From the NCBI GenBank assembly GCA_026713745.1, contig JAPONU010000162.1:1-18377 (forward strand): a DNA stretch of 18,377 nucleotides. The letters run 5' to 3'. The DNA is from a bacterium (GTDB taxonomy: Bacteria > Actinomycetota > Acidimicrobiia > Acidimicrobiales > CATQHL01). Shown here piece by piece: positions 8,414 to 15,787 of the stretch (positions within the stretch are counted from its first letter, which is position 1; every line of letters begins with the position of its first letter). The position numbers and the translations under genes are program-made. The notes under the pieces were generated by a model. That model saw nothing but the letters and a program-made list of their open reading frames with translations. It made no database searches and was not told the DNA's origin.

Positions 8414-9473
8414 GGATCTCGCCTCCGAGCCGGCGGCCGCCGGCGGCACCGTCGTGGTGGCCGGGGCCTCCTTCCCCAGCCTGGAGGTTGAGCGGTCGTT
8501 CCTGGAGCCGCTGGGATGCACCATCGTCGACAAGCGCTTCGCGGCGGACGACGAGGCGTTGGAGGCGTGCCGGACGGCGGTCGCGGTGATGACCGACTAC
8601 TTCGTGTGCGACGCGGCCCGCATCGGCACCTTCGAGCGCTGCAAGGTGATCTGCCAGTACGGCGCGGGTCTGAACCAGGTGGACATTGCCGCCGCCACCG
8701 CCGCCGGGATCTACGTGACGCATACCCCCGACTACTGCAGCGAGGAGCTCGGCGATCACGCCATGGCGCTGATCCTGGCCTCGATGCGGCGCATCGTGCG
8801 TTTCGACCGGAACATCCGGGCGGGGCGGTGGGACTACAACGACGGCATGCCGATGCGCCGTCTGGCGGCCTGCACGCTGGGGCTGGTGGGGTTCGGGAGG
8901 GCGGCTCGCGCCGTGGCGGTCAGAGCCCAGGGCTTCGGGATGACCGTTGTCGCCCACGACCCGCTCGTCGACGACGCCGCCTTCGCGGCCGCGGGCGTGG
9001 CGCGCACCGGCGAACTCGCCGAACTCCTGGCCGCCGCCGACGCGGTCAGTGTGCACGTACCGCTGGTTCAGTCCACGCGGCACCTCATCGGCGCCGAGCA
9101 ACTGGCCCTGCTGCGTGACGGCGCGTTCATCGTGAACACCTCCCGCGGCGGCGTCATCGACCAGCGGGCGCTGCACGCCGAACTGGCTACCGGTCGACTC
9201 GGCGGAGCCGGCCTCGACGTCCTGGAACAGGAACCGCCGGCGCCCGACGAGCCGCTCCTGTCCTGCACCGACGCCGTGCTCACACCGCACACCGCGTTCC
9301 TGTCGCTGGAATCCCTCGCCCTGTTGCAGAACCGTGTCGGCGCCGAAGTGGCGAGGGTGCTGAGCGGCGGCGAGCCGATCTACGGCGTGAACGTCGAGGG
9401 CGTGGGTAACGGTGGGCCAGGCAACGGAGCGGCGGGCCTCGGTGACGTGGCTCTATTCTGGCGAGGGACCTGA
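8406..9473 (+). CDS. D-isomer-specific 2-hydroxyacid dehydrogenase (phosphoglycerate dehydrogenase-like)
   Basis: An NAD-dependent 2-hydroxyacid dehydrogenase of 355 residues, using GTG 8406, which lies inside the end of the previous gene and follows GGACGAG. The substrate domain shows QYGAGLNQVD (84-93) and the HTPDYCSEEL turn. The cofactor domain has GFG (162-164) of the Rossmann glycine loop. The catalytic set is present: Arg247 in NTSRGG, Glu276 in DVLEQEP, and His295 in TPHTAF. The C-terminus runs about 30 residues past the usual end, with a glycine-rich tail, GVGNGGPGNG. GTG codons at 8454 and 8457 are less likely starts because they would remove the first part of the substrate domain. 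It probably reduces a 2-oxoacid or oxidises a D-2-hydroxyacid derived from the operon substrate. The exact substrate is unknown. Confidence 0.92.
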   Translation: MPEDLASEPAAAGGTVVVAGASFPSLEVERSFLEPLGCTIVDKRFAADDEALEACRTAVAVMTDYFVCDAARIGTFERCKVICQYGAGLNQVDIAAATAAGIYVTHTPDYCSEELGDHAMALILASMRRIVRFDRNIRAGRWDYNDGMPMRRLAACTLGLVGFGRAARAVAVRAQGFGMTVVAHDPLVDDAAFAAAGVARTGELAELLAAADAVSVHVPLVQSTRHLIGAEQLALLRDGAFIVNTSRGGVIDQRALHAELATGRLGGAGLDVLEQEPPAPDEPLLSCTDAVLTPHTAFLSLESLALLQNRVGAEVARVLSGGEPIYGVNVEGVGNGGPGNGAAGLGDVALFWRGT

Positions 9474-9493
9474 TCTGCGGGACGGGGACGGAC

Positions 9494-10663
9494 ATGGGCG
9501 CAATCACTCTTGATCACTGCACGAAGGTGTACCCGAACGGCGTGCGCGCCGTGGACGACCTGTCGTTGCAGATCGACGACGGCGAGTTCATGGTGCTTGT
9601 CGGCCCGTCGGGGTGTGGCAAGTCCACGATGCTGCGCATGATCGCCGGTCTCGAGGAGGTCACCGAGGGGACGATCACCATCGGCGACCGCGACGTCACC
9701 CACCTGGCGCCGCCGGAGCGGGACATTGCCATGGTGTTCCAGAACTACGCCCTGTATCCGCACATGTCGGTTCGCGAGAACCTCGGTTTCGGGTTGCGCA
9801 TGCGCAAGATCCCCAAAGCCGAGCGCACCGAGTTGGTGGACGCCGTGGCGCGCACGCTCGGCTTGGGTGAGCTACTGGATCGCAAGCCGGCTGCGCTGTC
9901 GGGCGGGCAGCGCCAGCGCGTGGCGATGGGCCGGGCCATGGTGCGCGAACCGGCGGCGTTCCTGATGGACGAGCCGCTGTCGAACCTGGATGCCAAGCTG
10001 CGCGTGGCGATGCGCTCGGAGTTGGTGCGCCTACATGCCCGCCTGCAGACCACGTCGCTGTTCGTGACCCACGACCAGACCGAGGCGATGACCCTGGGCC
10101 AGCGGGTGGCGGTTCTGCGTGACGGGGTGCTGCAACAGTGCGACACGCCGCAGCAACTGTTCGCCAACCCCGTGAACCTGTTCGTCGGTGCCTTCATCGG
10201 CTCGCCCAGCATGAACTTCGTGGAGGCCGCGGTGGCAGGCGACAGCGTCGTGTTCCCGGGCCTGGGGATGCCTCTTCCCGAGGACTCACCGTTGCGCGGC
10301 CAGGAGCGTTCGGTGATCGCGGGGATCCGCCCGACGGATTTCGCGCACTCCGATGATGCCACCGACGACCTGCCCCGCATGCGGGTCACCCCGTCGGTGG
10401 TGGAGGAACTCGGCGCGGAGACCTACCTCGTGTTTACCGTCGACGCTCCTCGCGTCGACACCGACGCGACGCGGGCGGCGGCGGACACCGAGCGCACCGA
10501 CGAGATGACCCTGCTCGCAGACGAGGAGGGCGCCACCTTCACCGCCCGCGTCGACCCCCGCCGCTCTCCGAGGTCGGGAGAGACCGTCGAACTCGCCGTC
10601 GACAGCGACCGCGTCCACTTCTTCGACCCCCAAACCGGCAAGGCGCTCGGCGCCGACCGATAG
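9494..10663 (+). CDS. ABC transporter ATP-binding protein (UgpC/MalK/MsmK-like)
   Basis: Nucleotide-binding subunit, 389 residues, of the CUT1-type importer whose permeases open the window. All motifs are intact: Walker A GPSGCGKST (37-45), Q-loop QNYALYPHM from Gln83, signature LSGGQRQR (135-142), Walker B FLMDEP (156-161) and switch His193 in THDQTEAM. After about 235, the C-terminal regulatory OB/TOBE region contains VIAGIRPTDFA. It carries a stretch rich in acidic and Thr residues near 320-345 that is longer than usual (ATRAAADTERTDE). In MalK relatives this domain binds regulators. The ATG follows the previous stop by 20 bases. It completes the operon; a 146-base gap follows. Confidence 0.96.
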   Translation: MGAITLDHCTKVYPNGVRAVDDLSLQIDDGEFMVLVGPSGCGKSTMLRMIAGLEEVTEGTITIGDRDVTHLAPPERDIAMVFQNYALYPHMSVRENLGFGLRMRKIPKAERTELVDAVARTLGLGELLDRKPAALSGGQRQRVAMGRAMVREPAAFLMDEPLSNLDAKLRVAMRSELVRLHARLQTTSLFVTHDQTEAMTLGQRVAVLRDGVLQQCDTPQQLFANPVNLFVGAFIGSPSMNFVEAAVAGDSVVFPGLGMPLPEDSPLRGQERSVIAGIRPTDFAHSDDATDDLPRMRVTPSVVEELGAETYLVFTVDAPRVDTDATRAAADTERTDEMTLLADEEGATFTARVDPRRSPRSGETVELAVDSDRVHFFDPQTGKALGADR

Positions 10664-10755
10664 CCCGCCCGCGCCGCACCTGCCCCCGCTACCCGCCCGC
10701 TCCGGCGCTTTCCTGCCGGGCGCCCGCGCTCGATGGGCCGTTGGTAGTGTGCGCG

Positions 10756-10785
10756 GAACGCCGTCCCCGGAGGGGAGCGGCGGTT
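10756..10785 (+). promoter_or_regulatory. 5'-leader stem-loop before the binding-protein gene
   Basis: The segment GAACGCCG, T, CCCC, GGA, GGGG, AG, CGGCG, G, TTC folds into an imperfect stem with two GC-rich parts. A TAGTGT box at 10745-10750 looks like an actinobacterial -10 (TANNNT). A transcript from it would start near 10757, placing the hairpin at the very 5' end of the mRNA, before the GGGGAGAG ribosome-binding site (10797-10804). No clear -35 was found. It could equally be a terminator for the upstream operon, but there is no T-run right after it. Confidence 0.4.
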
Positions 10786-10809
10786 CGTCGGGCTTTGGGG
10801 AGAGATGCA

Positions 10810-12111
10810 ATGGTCACGGTCGGGTGGCTCGTTCGGCGCAGCCGGCGTGCGGGGGCGGTCGCCGCGGTCGTGCTGGCGCTGGTGGCGGCGGCGTGCGGCG
10901 ACGATTCCGGCGGCGAGGAGACCGGCGGCGGGTCGCTCGGGGACGGGTCGCTCGGTGTCGTCGAGGTGGCTCCGGGCCAAGCCATCCAGATACGGTCGGT
11001 GCTCGAGCTGGAGGGCGAGTCGGGTTCCGGTCCGACGAGCGAGAAGGTCGTGCGGCTCGCCGTCGCCGACTACGGGCCGATCCACGGGTTCGACGTGGAA
11101 CTCGGCGCGCCCATCGACGACGGCTGCTCGCCGGAGGGCGGCGAGGCGGCCGGTCGGGCGATTGCCGCCGACAGCGCCGTGGTCGGTGTGGTGGGCACCA
11201 CCTGCTCGGCGGCCGCGGTGACCGCGGCTCCACTGATCGGGGGCGCGGGCATGGTGATGATCTCGCCGTCGAACACCTCGCCCCGGCTCACGTCCGACCT
11301 GGCCGGTAACGCCGCCGCGGACCACCACGCGGGCTACTACCGCACCTCCGACAACGATCTGTACCAGGGAAGAGCGGTGGCGCGGTTCCTGCGTGACGAG
11401 AAGGGCCTCGGGGCGGTGGCCGCCATCCACAACGGCGACGCCTACACCCAGAGCCTTGCGGAGGCGTTCGTCGACGCCTTCGAGGAACTCGGCGGTTCGA
11501 TCACCGGCGTCGGTGTGGTGCCCCGCGACGAGACCCACCTCGTGCCGACGCTCACCGACCTCGCCGCCGGTGCGCCGGAGGCGCTTTTCTTACCCGTCTT
11601 CCGCACGGTGGGCGCCGCCATCGTGCAGCAACTGCCCGAGGTCGCCGGCCTCGAGGGCGTGCTGCGGATCGCCGGTGACAGTTCGCTCTCCGACGCGTTC
11701 CTGCGGATGCCCGAGGCCGAGGGAATGTTCTTCTCCGGGCCGGACCTCGACTTCGGCCGCAACGAGAACCAGAGCACGGGGCTGCACGCCGCTGACCTCC
11801 TCGCCGCCTACGAGGAGGCCTACGGCACGCCCCCGGAGGCCGCGTTCTGGGGACACGCCTACGACGCAACCACCCTGCTGCTCGAGGCGATCGAGGCGGC
11901 GTCCTTCCGCGACGACGACGCGCTCCGCATCGACCGGGCGGGCGTGCGGGAGTATCTCGACGGCCTCTCGGGGTACGGGGGGATCATCGGGTCGATCAGC
12001 TGCGACGAGTTCGGTGACTGCGGCGTGCGACGGCTCGTCGTCGTGCTGCACCTCGACGCCACCGACCCGGCAGCCACCCGGGCCAACGCCGTCTACAAGT
12101 ACGCCCCGTAG
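10810..12111 (+). CDS. Branched-chain amino acid-type ABC substrate-binding lipoprotein (Peripla_BP_6-like)
   Basis: A 433-residue exported solute-binding protein. A twin-Arg-rich N-region (RRSRRAG) and hydrophobic core lead to VAAAC, with Cys29 as the probable lipidated residue, followed by a Gly/Ser/acid linker typical of tethered lipoproteins. The mature part has the LivJ-type order: DYGPIHGFDVEL early, GVVGTTCSAAA loop, MVMISPSNTSPRL, YYRTSDNDLYQG, AIHNGDAYTQSL in the second lobe, GHAYDATTLLLEAI near the end. The start was chosen because GGGGAGAG lies five bases upstream and the signal peptide begins there; the open frame extends further upstream without support. No LivH/M/G/F permease or ATPase genes are nearby, so it is an orphan receptor here. 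Its ligand might be the compound handled by the neighbouring catabolic genes, but this is inference. Confidence 0.9.
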   Translation: MVTVGWLVRRSRRAGAVAAVVLALVAAACGDDSGGEETGGGSLGDGSLGVVEVAPGQAIQIRSVLELEGESGSGPTSEKVVRLAVADYGPIHGFDVELGAPIDDGCSPEGGEAAGRAIAADSAVVGVVGTTCSAAAVTAAPLIGGAGMVMISPSNTSPRLTSDLAGNAAADHHAGYYRTSDNDLYQGRAVARFLRDEKGLGAVAAIHNGDAYTQSLAEAFVDAFEELGGSITGVGVVPRDETHLVPTLTDLAAGAPEALFLPVFRTVGAAIVQQLPEVAGLEGVLRIAGDSSLSDAFLRMPEAEGMFFSGPDLDFGRNENQSTGLHAADLLAAYEEAYGTPPEAAFWGHAYDATTLLLEAIEAASFRDDDALRIDRAGVREYLDGLSGYGGIIGSISCDEFGDCGVRRLVVVLHLDATDPAATRANAVYKYAP

Positions 12112-12133
12112 GCGTCCCGCGCCTGCGGGGCGT
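12101..12133. terminator. Bidirectional hairpin terminator between convergent genes
   Basis: ACGCCCCG (12101-12108) pairs with CGGGGCGT (12126-12133), and AGGCG (12110-12114) with CGCCT (12120-12124). A T-G wobble joins them, giving a 14-bp stem with the five-base loop TCCCG. It overlaps the stop codon of the binding-protein gene and lies just before the end of the convergent epoxide hydrolase. It is symmetrical, so it can serve both strands. It lacks a U-tract, which is common for high-GC actinobacterial terminators. Confidence 0.7.
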
Positions 12134-12136
12134 TGC

Positions 12137-13303
12137 CTACCGCAGTTCGCGGAAGAACGCCCGGACGTCGTCGACGAACAACTCCGGCTGCTCGAAGGCG
12201 GCGAAGTGGCCGCCTCGAGGCATCACGGTCCAGTGCCGGAGATCTTCGAAGAACGGCTCGCACCAGGAGCGCACCGGCGGGACGATCTCGGCGGGGAACT
12301 TCGCCACGCCGGTGGGCACCGTTACCGGCGCCGCTTCTGCCGCGGATCCTCCGGCGATCGGCCTGAACGTCTCCCAGTACAGGCGCGCTGAAGACGTGGC
12401 GCCGGCGTTCAGCCAGTAGAGCATGACGTTGTCGAGCAACTCGTCACGACTCAGCGCGTTCTCGGGATGCCCGTCGCAGTCCGTCCACTCCCTGAACTTC
12501 TCCAGGACCCAGGCCGCCTGGCCCGCCGGGGAGTCGGTCAGCCCGTAGCCCAGCGTCTGGGGCCGGGTGGAGTGCTGGCGGTTGTAGGCCGTACCCCACT
12601 GCACGAAGTACCTCAGCCTCTCCACGGCATCCTGCTCCTCGGCGGTCCAATCGGGGTTCTCCGCGTACACGTTGGGGATCGCCATGTGCGTGCGCATCAC
12701 CATGTTGAGGTGGATGCCCAGGCAGTGGGTGGGATGGCGGGTGCCGATGGCGATGCTGACCCCCGAACCCCAGTCGCCTCCCTGGGCGCCGTAGCGGTTG
12801 TAGCCCAGTCCGGCCATCAACTCGGCCCAGCAGTCGGCGATCCGGTCGACGTCCCAGCCCGTGCGGGTCGGCTTGCCGCTGAAGCCGAAGCCGGGCAGCG
12901 ACGGGCACACCACGTGGAAGGCGTCGGCCGCCGAGCCACCGTGGGCCACCGGGTCGGCCAGCGGACCGATCACCTTGCCGAACTCCACCACCGACCCCGG
13001 CCACCCGTGGGTGATCACGATCGGGATGGCGTCTCGCTCCGGCGAGCGGGCATGGATGAAGTGCACGTCCATCTCGCCGAGGTGGGCGATGAACTGCTCG
13101 AACCGGTTGAGGGCCCGCTCGCGGGCCCGCCAGTCGTACCCGTCGGCCCAGTAGCTGCAGACCTCCCGCGCGTAGGCAAGGGGGACTCCCTGCGACCAGT
13201 CGTCCACCGTCTCCGCGTCCGGCCAGCGGGTGCGGCGCAGGCGATCCTTCAGGTCCTCCAAGACCTCGTCGGGAATGGCGATCTCGAACGGCTCGATCAG
13301 CAC
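12137..13303 (-). CDS. Epoxide hydrolase (microsomal-type, EHN domain plus alpha/beta hydrolase)
   Basis: A 388-residue hydrolase that adds water to epoxides to give diols. The N-terminal EHN segment (about 1-105) shows PFEIAIPDEVLEDLKDRL and WPDA. The oxyanion motif is HGWPGS (99-104). The nucleophile is probably Asp177 in GGDWGS, and the general base His366 in GGHFAAFEQPE. A lid Tyr around 309 and Glu339 (FPAEI) are likely helpers. Length and motifs fit the family. The start is GTG at 13303; it begins exactly at the conserved N-terminus and has no clear ribosome-binding site. TACCGT lies on the minus strand six bases before it, so a leaderless transcript is possible. It converges on the binding-protein gene and diverges from the methyltransferase island. 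Its link to the surrounding pathways is not clear. Confidence 0.93.
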   Translation of the reverse strand: MLIEPFEIAIPDEVLEDLKDRLRRTRWPDAETVDDWSQGVPLAYAREVCSYWADGYDWRARERALNRFEQFIAHLGEMDVHFIHARSPERDAIPIVITHGWPGSVVEFGKVIGPLADPVAHGGSAADAFHVVCPSLPGFGFSGKPTRTGWDVDRIADCWAELMAGLGYNRYGAQGGDWGSGVSIAIGTRHPTHCLGIHLNMVMRTHMAIPNVYAENPDWTAEEQDAVERLRYFVQWGTAYNRQHSTRPQTLGYGLTDSPAGQAAWVLEKFREWTDCDGHPENALSRDELLDNVMLYWLNAGATSSARLYWETFRPIAGGSAAEAAPVTVPTGVAKFPAEIVPPVRSWCEPFFEDLRHWTVMPRGGHFAAFEQPELFVDDVRAFFRELR

Positions 13304-13602
13304 GATGCGACGGTATCCGATTCCGCGGCTCGACCGGAGCCGGCTCGAAAGTGAACACGCTCCGAGCAGTCTGTGGGCTGCCGGAGGCGGACCGTGAGTC
13401 GTGTCCTCGTCGTCTCACCAGTGCGCCGCCGGCCCGCGGTGTCCTTGTAATCACCGTAGGTTGGAGGCCTGCAGAACGTGCGGGCGGATCGAGCCGGACG
13501 GGTCGTTCGCGGGCCGGCTCAACAACAGGTCCGGCCGGATGCGTCTCCCTGACGGGTCGACCTCCTCTGCCACTGTCTCACCCTGCGTTCATTCTCGCGG
13601 TC
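13304..13602. other. Divergent intergenic region, 299 bases
   Basis: This lies between the epoxide hydrolase start (minus) and the chosen methyltransferase start (plus). I see no tRNA, no long repeat and no convincing -35/-10 pair. The methyltransferase frame stays open through most of it, and another open frame begins at 13401, but neither shows recognisable protein motifs here. It may contain the junction where the methyltransferase gene entered. Confidence 0.5.
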
Positions 13603-14865
13603 ATGAGCGGTCGCTGCGATGCGCGAAGCAGAGACGAGAGGCAACTCGAACTCGACTTCGGGACCGGGCCGAGGATGCGCGTTCGGCCATTGAGCCTGAG
13701 CAAGACTGACGACGTGGAACTCGGCGCTGCGGTCTCGCTGTTCTCGGGCGCAGGCGGGTTGGACTTGGGCGCTGAGCAGGCTGGCTTCTCGGTGTCGGTC
13801 GCAGTTGAGTGGGACCATGACGCCGCCGACACCATGGAGAAAAACGCCTCGGTGCACTTTCGAGGCTTGCGCGAGGTGCTGCGTGCTGACCTGGCGCCCT
13901 TGGCCGTCGGCGACAGCCGCGGTACCACGACCGCAGACATTCTGCGTGCCGGCGGATTCGGTCGTGGCGAGAGTCCAGACCTGCTGATCGGTGGACCGCC
14001 CTGCGTGGCGTTCTCGAAGTCGGGGTTCTGGCTTGACTGGAAGCGGAACGGGGCCGACCCCGCCGCCGGCCTCTTGCAGGCCTTCACGACGGTCTTGGCC
14101 GCGGCCCGTCCCCGGTACTTCATCTGCGAGAACGTCTACGCCCTCACGTTCCGCAACAGGGCGAGCGGTCCTGCATTCTCGGGCTTGCTGAAGGGGATCG
14201 AAGCGGCCGGCTACTGCTACCGCTGGGAGGTTCTCAACGCCGCGGACTACGGCGTGCCGCAGCTGCGCCCGCGACTCTTCGTCGTCGGCGCTCGCAAGGG
14301 CGACGCGCTGCCGGAGTTTCCGGACCCCGGGCATCACGGTTCCTGGGAACGACGCCGCACCGGCGGGGGCCCGCTCCCGCACATCACCACCGGCGAAGCC
14401 CTCGCCGGCCTCCTCACCGAGCCGGAACCGGAGGAGGTGGTGCGGGGGAAGTGGGGTCACCTGCTCCCGGAGGTTCCTCCAGGGGACAACTATCTGCACT
14501 TCACCGCTCGGCGCGGTCATCCCGATCCGATTTTCGAGTGGCGTTCCCGGTACTGGTCGTTCCTGCTGAAGCTGGATCCCGATCGGCCATCGCCGACGAT
14601 CCAGGCTCAGCCTGGGCCCAACGTGGGACCGTTCCACTGGGAGAACCGGCGGCTCCGCATTCCGGAGTTGCGCCGGTTGTTCACGTTCCCCGACGACTAC
14701 GCCTTTGTCGGCAAGCGGTCCTCGGTCCAGTCCCAACTAGGCAACGCGGTCCCGCCACTCCTCGCGTGCCGGGTCGCCGAGGCCGTCGGCAGTCGCCTGC
14801 TCGCGGTGGATCGATCGGTCGGGCGCGCATCGGCGGGTTCGTCCAGCCGCGGTGGCGTTGAATGA
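13603..14865 (+). CDS. DNA (cytosine-5-)-methyltransferase, type II modification enzyme
   Basis: A 420-residue enzyme that would transfer a methyl group from S-adenosylmethionine to carbon 5 of cytosine in a specific DNA site. All main motifs are there: I, SLFSGAGGLDLG (45-56); IV, GGPPCVAFSKSG with catalytic Cys134; VI, ENV (176-178); VIII, QLRPRLFVVG (220-229); IX near PTIQAQPG (331-338); X, QLGNAVPP (378-385). The target-recognition region between VIII and IX is short (about 230-330), and RSRYWSFLLKL is near its end. The recognition sequence cannot be predicted. The start is uncertain: ATG 13603 has no good ribosome-binding site, and ATG 13675 is an alternative that keeps motif I. It overlaps the next small ORF by ATGA. 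This looks like an accessory restriction-modification gene, probably acquired. Confidence 0.95.
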   Translation: MSGRCDARSRDERQLELDFGTGPRMRVRPLSLSKTDDVELGAAVSLFSGAGGLDLGAEQAGFSVSVAVEWDHDAADTMEKNASVHFRGLREVLRADLAPLAVGDSRGTTTADILRAGGFGRGESPDLLIGGPPCVAFSKSGFWLDWKRNGADPAAGLLQAFTTVLAAARPRYFICENVYALTFRNRASGPAFSGLLKGIEAAGYCYRWEVLNAADYGVPQLRPRLFVVGARKGDALPEFPDPGHHGSWERRRTGGGPLPHITTGEALAGLLTEPEPEEVVRGKWGHLLPEVPPGDNYLHFTARRGHPDPIFEWRSRYWSFLLKLDPDRPSPTIQAQPGPNVGPFHWENRRLRIPELRRLFTFPDDYAFVGKRSSVQSQLGNAVPPLLACRVAEAVGSRLLAVDRSVGRASAGSSSRGGVE

Positions 14866-15179
14866 CTTCACCGCTCGAGTGGGTTCGAGAGCAGATTGAC
14901 GGGTGGGAACAGTCGGCCGTTGGTCTATTCCGTGAACGCGGAGCGAGCGAGCAGTGGCCGCTTGAAGCCGACGGCCCGGCCGACCTGAAGGCTCGGCTAT
15001 TGGAGCGGGGTCATCTACTGCCGCTCCCGACCGAGCCTGCTGCCCTCGCCAACGTGGTCGAGATCGAGCTTCGGGAACACCTCGTCGCGGCTGCGAGCGC
15101 TGCGCCAGGTATAGCAATCCGGCTGGGGACGGCCGGTGCCATCGCCGGGGCGGACTTCCGCCTCGGAGCTGTTCCCTGA
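14862..15179 (+). CDS. Small protein coupled to the methyltransferase; possible truncated restriction enzyme
   Basis: A 105-residue product starting in the ATGA overlap with the methyltransferase stop, a usual position for the restriction endonuclease of a type II system. Residues 1-55 are charged and helix-like (REQIDGWEQSAVGLFRERG). Then comes LPLPTEPAALANVVEIEL (54-71), a helical segment of the sort seen ahead of the catalytic core in several type II endonucleases. No PD-(D/E)xK, HNH or GIY-YIG site is present. The frame ends 26 bases before the end of the convergent gene, so no room remains for one. I do not recognise a named family. It may be an N-terminal remnant left by a deletion, or an independent small helper. 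It is not a helix-turn-helix control protein as far as I can see. Confidence 0.6.
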   Translation: MTSPLEWVREQIDGWEQSAVGLFRERGASEQWPLEADGPADLKARLLERGHLLPLPTEPAALANVVEIELREHLVAAASAAPGIAIRLGTAGAIAGADFRLGAVP

Positions 15180-15185
15180 AACGGC

Positions 15186-15214
15186 CCGTTCGGCACCGCC
15201 GGGGTCTAGAACGG
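15186..15214. terminator. Possible weak terminator between convergent genes
   Basis: CCGTTC (15186-15191) pairs with GAACGG (15209-15214), spanning the gap between the two convergent stops. Alternatively, the smaller hairpin CGGC-ACC-GCCG (15191-15201) can form inside it; the two share base 15191. There is no T-run. The position fits a terminator, but the structure is only moderate. Confidence 0.35.
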
Positions 15215-15787
15215 TGAGGGCTCGCCGCTGGGTACGCCCACGTCGAAGGTTTCCATCAACTGTGCCAGGAGGGTGTAGTAGCCGACGAGCGTCACGAGTT
15301 CCATGACGCCGTCGAGGCCGAGAGCGTCTCGGGCAGCCTCGTAGCTGGCGTCGTCGGGCCGGCCTCCGGCGATCAGGGCTTGGCAGAAGGCGTACGTGGC
15401 GCTGGCGGTCTCGTCGTCGAAGTCGGGTGTGTCGCCGGCGTGGAGCGCCGCGGTCTGCGCGTCGTTCAGGCCTGCCTGGCGCCCGATCGGCTCGTGTGCC
15501 CACCACTCGAAGGGCGAGCGGCGATGCGCAGCCACCGACAGGATCGCCACCTCCCGCACCAGCGAACTCAGCCCGCAGCCGAAGCGGATGGCCGAACCCA
15601 CAGACTGCACCGCGTCGCCCACCACAGGGCTCAGCAGGAGGGTGTTGAACGGCCCGACGAGGCTTCCGTCGGCCTCGGTCAGGCGGAACGAGGCGTCCTT
15701 CGCCCGGTCGCCGCCGGCGACGGAGTCGTAGAGGTCTCGCTGGGATTCGTTGAGTTCCTCGGGGCGCAGGCCGCGCAGGCGGCTCAC
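15206..15787 (-). CDS. Carboxymuconolactone decarboxylase-like protein
   Basis: A 193-residue all-helical protein of the CMD/AhpD-like fold. The family signature is visible in REVAILSVAAHRRSPFEWWA (78-97) followed by HEPIGRQAGL: Glu79, then Glu94-x3-His98, then the Ala-Gly-Leu turn. There is no CxxC, so it is not an AhpD-type peroxidase; Cys71 and Cys135 are single. Relatives act in 4-carboxymuconolactone decarboxylation or are uncharacterised. The GTG start at 15787 overlaps the stop of the ring-opening amidohydrolase by four bases (GTGA), so the two are translated together. The amidohydrolase product in known family members is a carboxylated, decarboxylation-prone compound. A decarboxylase or hydrolase for that intermediate is therefore a testable guess, not a fact. 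The open frame runs further upstream but only as an overlap. Confidence 0.87.
   Translation of the reverse strand: MSRLRGLRPEELNESQRDLYDSVAGGDRAKDASFRLTEADGSLVGPFNTLLLSPVVGDAVQSVGSAIRFGCGLSSLVREVAILSVAAHRRSPFEWWAHEPIGRQAGLNDAQTAALHAGDTPDFDDETASATYAFCQALIAGGRPDDASYEAARDALGLDGVMELVTLVGYYTLLAQLMETFDVGVPSGEPSPF

Noticed and set aside
13304..13602. tRNA or attachment site near the methyltransferase
   Set aside because: GC-rich inverted segments are present, but no cloverleaf, T-loop or anticodon arm could be drawn, and no direct repeat was seen at the island edges.
13401..13709. Small 102-residue frame with several Cys residues before the methyltransferase
   Set aside because: No start signal, overlaps the methyltransferase N-terminus in another frame, and the Cys spacing does not repeat as a clear metal site.
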